A program made the position numbers and the translations under genes. Source: DATFQI01 sp963831105 (GTDB lineage: Bacteria; Actinomycetota; Thermoleophilia; Solirubrobacterales; Solirubrobacteraceae). Taken from it: a stretch of 64,000 nucleotides of DNA. The notes below the pieces were generated by a model that was not told the origin of the DNA, did no database searches, and saw nothing but the letters and a program-made list of their open reading frames with translations. Every line of letters begins with the position of its first letter. The first letter of the stretch is position 1. The stretch covers positions 310,001 to 374,000 of the forward strand of contig CAWHOS010000009.1 in NCBI GenBank assembly GCA_963831105.1, in the 5' to 3' direction. Shown piece after piece: positions 58,757-64,000 of this stretch.

Positions 58757-59427
58757 GCGGCGGGCGCGCGCCGCTGCGCGGACGGCGGGATCGCCGTCTG
58801 CGGCGCGAGCTTCTCGCCGTCCCAGCGGAACAGCACGCGGACCTTCGTGCCGGTCGGGCAGCACGGCCGGTCGTCCTCCGCGAACAGCCGGTACGCGAGC
58901 GCGACGGAGCGGTTGCCCGCGCGCACGACCTCGACGGCCGCGCTGTCGTCGGCGGCGTCGTTGCCCAGGTAGGTCGCGCCGTTGAAGAAGAACGCCCGCC
59001 GGCCGCCCTCCCCCTTGCCGATCAGCACGCGCAGCGTGTTGCCGGGCCGGTAGGTCTTGAGGCTGACGGGGCGGTAGCCGAGGTCGCCGAGCGTGGCGAC
59101 CGCGGCGGCCCGGGCGCGACGCTGCGCGCGCGTGAGCTTCGGCTTGGCCTTCTTCGGCTTGCCCGCCACGGTCTTCGCCTCCGGCGTGGCGGTCGCCGCG
59201 GGCGCCTCGGTGACGACGCCCTTGTTCTCGCGCTCGGCGTAGATGCTCAGCAGGGCCCAGGCGAAGATGGCCAGCAGCGCGCTCGTGGCGGTGACCCCCA
59301 TCACCCGCATCCCCCACAGCCGGACGCCTCTTCGGCGTGGCGGCAGCCGTACCCGTGCAGCGCTCACATTCGCGATGGTGGCGGATGTCACGAGGGTCGT
59401 CAACCGGCCTGGACCGATGACGGACAT
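58753..59427 (-). CDS. LppP/LprE-like membrane-anchored protein
   Basis: Predicted 224-residue protein with one transmembrane helix at about 45-65 (ATSALLAIFAWALLSIYAE) after a basic start, then a Lys/Ala linker and an extracellular domain resembling LppP/LprE (TYLGNDAADDSAAVEVVRAG, EDDRPCCPTGTKVRVLFRWD). The usual lipobox is absent. ATG 59427 has GAGAGG 6 bases upstream and lies 11 bases after the permease stop; Met at 59310 is an alternative. Function unknown. Confidence 0.7.
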   Translation of the reverse strand: MSVIGPGRLTTLVTSATIANVSAARVRLPPRRRGVRLWGMRVMGVTATSALLAIFAWALLSIYAERENKGVVTEAPAATATPEAKTVAGKPKKAKPKLTRAQRRARAAAVATLGDLGYRPVSLKTYRPGNTLRVLIGKGEGGRRAFFFNGATYLGNDAADDSAAVEVVRAGNRSVALAYRLFAEDDRPCCPTGTKVRVLFRWDGEKLAPQTAIPPSAQRRAPAA

Positions 59428-59437
59428 CGTGCACCTC

Positions 59438-60241
59438 TCAGCCGGGACGGAGCTGCGCGGCGCCCGCCAGCAGCGCGGCGCAGAGCGCGACCGAGGCGCC
59501 TGCCGCGATGCCGAGGTGGAACGACAGCACGAGCCCCGCGACGCCGGCCAGCGCCGCCACCGCGACGGCCACGGCGAGCGCGGCGGGCAGGCGGCCGGCG
59601 AGCCGCAGCCCTGCCGCGCCCGGCGCGATGATCAGCGCCACCAGCAGCAGGCTCCCGAGCGCCGGCGCGGCCGCCATCGTGGCGACGGCGAGCAGCACGA
59701 GCAGCGCCAGCTCCCAGCGCGCGGGCTCGGCGCCGAGGGTGCGCGCCGCGGAGCGGTCGAAGCCGCTCGCGCTCAGCCGCCGGTGCGCGAGCGCGAGCGC
59801 GGCGGCGATCAGGGCCGCGAGGCCGGCCGCGACCGCGATGTCGGCCGCGTCGGCGCCCAGCAGGTCGCCGAACAGCAGCTCCTGCAGCCGCGGCGGCGCC
59901 TCGGGCGAGAGCGCCAGCAGCGCGCCGAGCCCGAACAGCGCCGACACCGCGACCGCGACGCCGGTGTCGCCGCCGAGGCGCTCGTCGCGCCCGGCGAGCG
60001 CGATCGCGGCCGCCGCCAGCAGCACGCCGCCCGCCGCGCCGAGCACCAGCGGCGCGCCCGCCAGCGCGGCGAGCACGAGCCCCGGGAGCATCCCGTGGGA
60101 GATCGACTCGGCGGCGTAGCTCTGGCGGTAGAGCAGGATCCACACACCGAGCGGGCCGCACGCGAGCGACAGCGCCAGCACCTCGAGCAGCGCGCGCTGG
60201 GTGAAGCCGTCCTGGAACGGGTCGGTCAGCCAGGCGAGCAT
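59438..60241 (-). CDS. Metal ABC transporter permease (ZnuB-like), second copy
   Basis: Predicted 267-residue permease of the ABC-3 family with about eight helices. SYAAESISHGMLPGLVLAAL is the family signature. It overlaps the ATPase gene (ATGA). With the other permease it could form a heterodimeric channel for zinc or manganese. Confidence 0.9.
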   Translation of the reverse strand: MLAWLTDPFQDGFTQRALLEVLALSLACGPLGVWILLYRQSYAAESISHGMLPGLVLAALAGAPLVLGAAGGVLLAAAAIALAGRDERLGGDTGVAVAVSALFGLGALLALSPEAPPRLQELLFGDLLGADAADIAVAAGLAALIAAALALAHRRLSASGFDRSAARTLGAEPARWELALLVLLAVATMAAAPALGSLLLVALIIAPGAAGLRLAGRLPAALAVAVAVAALAGVAGLVLSFHLGIAAGASVALCAALLAGAAQLRPG

Positions 60242-60984
60242 CAGTGGTGGTGGTCGTGATGGCCGACGTTGACGGCCGGGCGCCCGCCCTCGAGGACCAC
60301 CAGCTCGTCCCCGTAGGTCTCCTGCAGCACGGTGCCGCGCAGCACCTCGGCGGGCGCGCCGAAGGCGACCTGGCGGCGGTGCAGGCACAGCACGCGCTCG
60401 AAGCGGCGCGCCTGCTCGACGTCGTGGGTGGCGACGAGCAGCGCCCGGCCCTCGTCGCGCAGCTCGCGCAGCACGGCCTCGATCCGCACGGCGCTCGGCG
60501 CGTCCACGCCGGACAGCGGCTCGTCGAGCAGCAGGACCCGGGCGTCCTGGACGAGCGCGCGGGCGATCAGGACGCGCTGGCGCTGGCCGCCGGAGAGGGT
60601 CCCGAAGCGCGCGCGGGCGACGTCGGCGAGGCCGACGCGCTCGAGCGCCGCGGTCGCGGCGGCGCGCTCGCCGCGGCCGAGCCGGCGGTAGAACGGCGTG
60701 CGGCGGTAGGCGCCCATCAGCGCCACGTCGTGCGCGTTGACCGGGAAGTCCAGCCGCGCCTCGTCGGTCTGCGGCACGTACGCGGGCGGCCCGGCCAGCT
60801 CGACGAGCCCGCGCCGGCGCGGAAGCTCGTCGAGCAGGGCGCGGAAGAGCGTCGTCTTGCCGCCGCCGTTGGGCCCGAGCACGCCGGCCACCTCGCCGGG
60901 CTCGAGCGCGAACGAGACGCCCTCGATCGCCTCCTGGCCGGGCGCGTAGCCGCCCGCGAGGTCGTGCACGCGGACGAGGCTCAC
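60241..60984 (-). CDS. znuC: Metal ABC transporter ATPase with His-rich tail
   Basis: Predicted 247-residue ATPase. Walker A GPNGGGKTT (about 39-47), signature LSGGQRQRVLIARAL, Walker B VLLLDEPLSGVD, and switch His in VATHD. The end VGHHDHHH is His-rich and could bind zinc. GTG 60984 overlaps the upstream permease stop (GTGA). Zur adjacency favours zinc, but manganese is possible. Confidence 0.9.
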   Translation of the reverse strand: MSLVRVHDLAGGYAPGQEAIEGVSFALEPGEVAGVLGPNGGGKTTLFRALLDELPRRRGLVELAGPPAYVPQTDEARLDFPVNAHDVALMGAYRRTPFYRRLGRGERAAATAALERVGLADVARARFGTLSGGQRQRVLIARALVQDARVLLLDEPLSGVDAPSAVRIEAVLRELRDEGRALLVATHDVEQARRFERVLCLHRRQVAFGAPAEVLRGTVLQETYGDELVVLEGGRPAVNVGHHDHHH

Positions 60985-61784
60985 CGTCGTACCGCCGCGG
61001 TCAGCGCGAACACGACGCCGCCGAGCACCGCCATCACGGGGCCCGGCCCGATGTCGAGGCCGTCCGCGATCACGAGCGCCGTCAGGCCCTCGGCCGCCGC
61101 GAGCAGGCCGGTGCCGAGCCGGAGCGTGCGCACGTCGTCGACGACGAGCCGCACGGTCGCGGCGGGCACGACGAGCACGACGGCCACCAGCAGCGCGCCG
61201 ACGGCGTCGAGCGAGACGACGACGGCCACCGCGATGGCGGCGAGCAGCACGCGATTCGCGAGCTTGGTGCGCACGCCGAGCGCGCCGGCGCTGCCGGGGT
61301 CGAAGCCGGTGGCCAGCCATGCGCGGTGCATCGCGCCGTGCGCGAGCAGCGCGGCGACGACGGCGGCCGCGGTCAGCGCGACGTCGCGCTCGCTGAGCCC
61401 GATCAGGGTGCCGAACAGCAGCTGGTCGACGCCGGCTGGCGACTCGTAGACGTCGGAGGCGAGGATCGCGCCGGCCGCCAGGGCGGCGACGAGCAGCAGC
61501 CCGGTGGCCGCGCCGGGGTCGAGCCTGCGCGAGCGCGAGAGCCGCTCGAGCCCGGCACCGAAGCCGAGGGCGGCGACGAGCGCCGTGAGCTGCGGCGCGA
61601 CGGCCCACGGCGCGGCCACCACGAGCCCGGGGAACGTCGCCGTGCCGACCGCGTGCGTGTAGAAGGCGAGCCGGCGCAGCACGATCCACGAGCCGAGCAC
61701 GCCTGCCAGCACGGCGAGCAGCACCAGCTCGGCGATCGCCCGCTGGATGTAGGGAGCGTCGAGGATCAGCGCGGGAGCGAGCAC
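60981..61784 (-). CDS. znuB: Metal ABC transporter permease (ZnuB-like), first copy
   Basis: Predicted 267-residue ABC-3 family permease with about eight helices (AELVLLAVLAGVLGSWIVL, FYTHAVGTATFPGLVVAAPW). GTG 61784 is chosen; it lies 19 bases inside the end of the lipoprotein gene. Two different permease genes for one ATPase suggest a heterodimer. Confidence 0.88.
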   Translation of the reverse strand: MLAPALILDAPYIQRAIAELVLLAVLAGVLGSWIVLRRLAFYTHAVGTATFPGLVVAAPWAVAPQLTALVAALGFGAGLERLSRSRRLDPGAATGLLLVAALAAGAILASDVYESPAGVDQLLFGTLIGLSERDVALTAAAVVAALLAHGAMHRAWLATGFDPGSAGALGVRTKLANRVLLAAIAVAVVVSLDAVGALLVAVVLVVPAATVRLVVDDVRTLRLGTGLLAAAEGLTALVIADGLDIGPGPVMAVLGGVVFALTAAVRR

Positions 61785-62668
61785 GTCTGCGCGCCTCCCG
61801 TGAGCCCCTCGACGATCGCGGCGGTGTTGGCGCGGATCGAGGCCTCGTAGGTGGCGCCGCCGGAGTCGGCCGGGCCGAGCGAGTCCGCCCACAGCGGGCG
61901 GCCCACGCGCGCGCCCGTCTCCTGCGCGATCGCGTCCTCGACGCTCGCGTTGACCGAGCTCTCGGCGAAGATCGCCTTCACGCGCTCGCGGCGGATCGTG
62001 TCGACCAGCTCGGCGAGGTCCCCGGCGGAGGCCTGCGCCTGCGTCGACAGCGACGGGATCACGGTCCCGACCACGCGCAGGCCGTAGCGGCGCGCGTAGT
62101 AGCCGAGCGCGTCGTGGGTGGTCACGAGCGTGCGCTCGCGGGCCGGGATCCGGTCGATGCAGCGGCGCACCGCGGCGTCGAGCGCGCGCAGGCGGCGCAC
62201 GCTGCGCTCGGCGTTGGCCTCGTAGGTGCTCGCGCCGGCCGGATCGGCCTTCGCCAGCGCGGCGGCGATCGCGGTCACGGCCGCCTCGGCGCGGATCGGG
62301 TCCTGCCACCAGTGCGGGTCCTCCCCCGCGGCTCCGACGCGCTCGAGCAGGTCCAGCACGGGCGCGTCGGCGCCCGCGCTGTCGATCGCGCCGCCGAGCC
62401 AGGAGTCGAGGTCGCCGCCCGAGCGCACCACGAGCGCCGCGCGCGCCAGCGCCTTCACGTCGCCCGGGCGCACCTCGTAGTCGTGCGGGTCGCTGTTGGG
62501 CGCCAGAATGCCGCGCACCTCGGCACGGTCGCCGGCCACGGCGCGCGCCAGATCGGCGGCCTGCGTGGTCGTGGCGACGACCGTCGGGCGCCCGTCTGAG
62601 CCGCCCGAGCCGCAGGCGGCGAGCAGCAGCGCGCAGGCGGCCGCGGTCACGAGTGGTGCGAAGCGCAT
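61766..62668 (-). CDS. znuA: Zinc/manganese-binding lipoprotein (ZnuA-like)
   Basis: Cluster A-I metal-binding lipoprotein of 300 residues. Lipobox LAAC near residue 19. Likely metal ligands are the His of SDPHDYEV, of DPHWWQD and of VTTHDALGYYA, plus an acidic residue in the ESSVNAS or WADSLG region. The His-rich loop seen in many ZnuA proteins is missing, so metal choice is open. It starts the operon divergent from zur. Confidence 0.9.
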   Translation of the reverse strand: MRFAPLVTAAACALLLAACGSGGSDGRPTVVATTTQAADLARAVAGDRAEVRGILAPNSDPHDYEVRPGDVKALARAALVVRSGGDLDSWLGGAIDSAGADAPVLDLLERVGAAGEDPHWWQDPIRAEAAVTAIAAALAKADPAGASTYEANAERSVRRLRALDAAVRRCIDRIPARERTLVTTHDALGYYARRYGLRVVGTVIPSLSTQAQASAGDLAELVDTIRRERVKAIFAESSVNASVEDAIAQETGARVGRPLWADSLGPADSGGATYEASIRANTAAIVEGLTGGAQTCSLPR

Positions 62669-62683
62669 TGCATCCCACCTTAC

Positions 62684-62698
62684 TGAAAACGATTCTCG
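62684..62698. promoter_or_regulatory. Fur/Zur-type box between znuA and zur
   Basis: TGAAAACGATTCTCG matches the 7-1-7 Fur-family consensus at about 10 of 14 positions and contains the symmetric AACGA/TCGTT core. It sits between the two start codons (62668 and 62714), so one dimer could repress both directions. Confidence 0.6.
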
Positions 62699-62713
62699 TT
62701 ACCATGGAGTGCG

Positions 62714-63139
62714 ATGGATGCCTGGACGGAGCACGCGCGCAAGGAGCTGGCCCGCGCAGGGCACCGCGCGGGCGGCGCCCGCGGCGAGGTGCTCGAGCTG
62801 CTGGGCCGCCAGTCGTGCTGCCTCAGCGCGCAGGAGATCCACGACCGCCTGCGCGCCGGCGGGCGCGCCGTCGGGCTCGCCAGCGTCTACCGGGCGCTCG
62901 ATGCGCTCGCGCAGCTCGGCCTGGTGCACCGGATCGACGTCGGCGGGACCGCCTGCTTCGAGCCCGCCGACCCCAGCGGCGATCATCACCATCACGCGAT
63001 CTGCGACCGCTGCGGCAAGAAGGACGCGTTCACCGACCCCGAGCTCGAGCGGCTGATCCACGGCCTCGGCGAGCGGCTCGGCTACGACGTCGGCGCCCAC
63101 GACGTCGTCTTGCACGGTTCCTGTCCTGACTGTTCCTGA
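62714..63139 (+). CDS. zur: Fur-family regulator, Zur-like
   Basis: Predicted 141-residue metal-dependent repressor. The winged helix spans about 15-85 (LSAQEIHDRLRAGGRAVGLA, SVYRALDALAQLGLVHRID). The HHHH segment and CDRCGK with CPDC at the end are typical Fur-family zinc sites. ATG 62714 has GGAG about 5 bases upstream. Divergence from a ZnuABC-like operon makes Zur more likely than Fur or Mur. Confidence 0.9.
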   Translation: MDAWTEHARKELARAGHRAGGARGEVLELLGRQSCCLSAQEIHDRLRAGGRAVGLASVYRALDALAQLGLVHRIDVGGTACFEPADPSGDHHHHAICDRCGKKDAFTDPELERLIHGLGERLGYDVGAHDVVLHGSCPDCS

Positions 63140-63159
63140 CCGGTCCGATCCGGTCCGTC
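63140..63159 (+). repeat. Tandem 10-bp repeat CCGGTCCGAT/CCGGTCCGTC
   Basis: Two copies, one helical turn apart, in the 37-bp gap before the amidase gene. They could form a binding site on one face of the helix or reflect simple duplication. Confidence 0.3.
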
Positions 63160-63176
63160 TGGTGTTCTGAAGGACC

Positions 63177-64000
63177 GTGTCGGATCGTCGTACCACGCGC
63201 CGCCAGGTCCTCGGCCTCGGCGCCGCCGCCTTCGCCGCGGCCTCACTGAAGAGCCCCGCCGCCGCCCTCGCAGACCGCCGAGCGCTGTTCGAGCTCGACC
63301 TCTCGAGCGAGGGGCTGACCGCCTCGGCCGCCGCCGCGGGCTGGCGCGCCACGCGGGTGCTGCGCGCCCCGCGCCGCTTCGACCTGATCGGCCTGCGCTG
63401 GGCGCACGGGAGCCGCGCCGAGGCGCAGGTCCGGGCTCGCCGGCGCGGCGGGCGCTGGACGCCGTGGGCGCCGCTGCACGTGATGGGCGACCACGGGCCC
63501 GACGGCGCGCGCCCCGTGGCCGGCACCGACCCCGCGTTCGTCGGCGCGGCCGACGAGTTCCAGCTGCGCCTGCGCGGCAACCCGCGCGCGCTGCGTGCCC
63601 GCTTCGTGCGCGCGCTGCCGACCGCGACCGTCGCGCGCCGCGTCGGCGAGCGGCTGCGCCGCCGCGCGCGCGCCTCCGCCCGCCCGCGCCAGACCGTCGG
63701 CCCGTCGGTGCGCGTGATCACCCGCTCTGAGTGGGGCGGCGACTCCGTGCCGCCCCGCGGGCCCGCCGAGTTCGGCGGCGTCGAGCTCGCGTTCGTCCAC
63801 CACACGGTGACCACGAACTCGTACAACCCGGAGGACTCGGCCGGGATCGTGCTCGGGATCGCGCGCTACCACCGCGACTCCAACGGCTGGAACGACCTCG
63901 GCTACAACTTCCTCGTCGACAAGTACGGCCAGGTCTTCGAGGGCCGCGCCGGAGGCATCGACGCGCCGGTGATCGGCGCCCAGGCGCAGGGCTACAACAG
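63177..64000 (+). CDS. PGRP/N-acetylmuramoyl-L-alanine amidase, partial
   Basis: The first 274 codons are present; the gene runs off the right edge. A Tat-type signal (TTRRQVLGLGAAAFAAASL with RR) is followed by a domain of unknown type (about 40-175), then an amidase_2/PGRP fold: VRVITRSEWGG, LAFVHHTVTTN (zinc His), WNDLGYNFLVDKYGQVFEGR. This layout is common in exported actinobacterial amidases that cut the peptide from muramic acid. GTG 63177 is the start; AAGGA lies just upstream. Confidence 0.88.
   Translation, partial: MSDRRTTRRQVLGLGAAAFAAASLKSPAAALADRRALFELDLSSEGLTASAAAAGWRATRVLRAPRRFDLIGLRWAHGSRAEAQVRARRRGGRWTPWAPLHVMGDHGPDGARPVAGTDPAFVGAADEFQLRLRGNPRALRARFVRALPTATVARRVGERLRRRARASARPRQTVGPSVRVITRSEWGGDSVPPRGPAEFGGVELAFVHHTVTTNSYNPEDSAGIVLGIARYHRDSNGWNDLGYNFLVDKYGQVFEGRAGGIDAPVIGAQAQGYN

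Overview
The window is 64 kb of very GC-rich DNA with tightly packed genes, frequent 4-bp ATGA/GTGA stop/start overlaps, many GTG starts, and several start codons that sit only 6-9 bases after a TANNNT -10 hexamer with no Shine-Dalgarno site. Together with the gene families present (form II CO-dehydrogenase-like Mo hydroxylases, TipAS-type MerR, MocR, CGNR and LppP/LprE-like proteins, a DUF4157/eCIS-core protein) this points to an actinobacterium. Thermoleophilia (Solirubrobacter/Conexibacter-like) is my best guess, by inference only. I see no rRNA, tRNA, CRISPR array or insertion sequence. No gene-free stretch exceeds about 170 bases.

Region 1 (1-3.2 kb) has a partial gene end, a protein with an HNH-repeat-like N-terminus and a long coiled coil, a PilZ (c-di-GMP receptor) protein and a cytochrome P450. 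Region 2 (3.2-32.6 kb) is dominated by molybdenum enzymology. It holds the three subunits of a CO-dehydrogenase-like/aldehyde-oxidase-like Mo hydroxylase (coxS-coxL-coxM), its maturation genes (MoxR ATPase, VWA/CoxE, two XdhC-family proteins, MocA-like nucleotidyltransferase, CoxG), cofactor synthesis genes (moeA, moaA, moaC, a moaD-moaE fusion) and the molybdate transporter modABC. Set into this block are a 1283-residue secreted protein, a globin/DoxX pair, a sigma/anti-sigma pair, a large DUF4157 (eCIS core) plus HET-C-like protein, a glycosyltransferase, an MFS transporter, and two c-di-GMP enzymes (GGDEF-EAL and HD-GYP) that lie between moaC and the moaDE fusion.

Region 3 (32.6-47.3 kb) is a run of small regulator/target modules: PfkB kinase, NudC, VOC proteins, a DHA2-type MFS with a divergent CGNR zinc-finger protein, a TipAS-type MerR with a textbook 19-bp-spacer promoter, a membrane protein/winged-helix pair, SDR/AraC, a 2OG-Fe(II) oxygenase, a DivIVA-like coiled-coil protein, a XerC/D-type recombinase, MocR with a divergent MFS, DUF488 and a J-domain protein. 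Region 4 (47.3-51.6 kb) is a two-component cassette: two paralogous PAS/GAF histidine kinases on either side of a receiver-only response regulator.

Region 5 (51.6-64 kb) has a cation/proton antiporter, class I amidotransferase, SRAP protein, LysE exporter with a divergent Lrp regulator, SDR plus acyl-CoA ligase, an LppP/LprE-like protein, a zinc/manganese-type ABC importer (two permeases, ATPase with a His-rich tail, lipoprotein) divergent from a Zur-like regulator across a Fur-family box, and the start of a Tat-exported peptidoglycan amidase.

Thirteen apparent one-base frameshifts in seven genes are visible. Twelve are +1 and most fall in short G/C runs. They look like sequence errors (insertion-type) more than biology, but they break several otherwise intact genes. 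The least ordinary items are the orphan eCIS-core/HET-C protein, the c-di-GMP genes inside the molybdenum cluster, a possible structured RNA upstream of moeA, and several well-formed operators.
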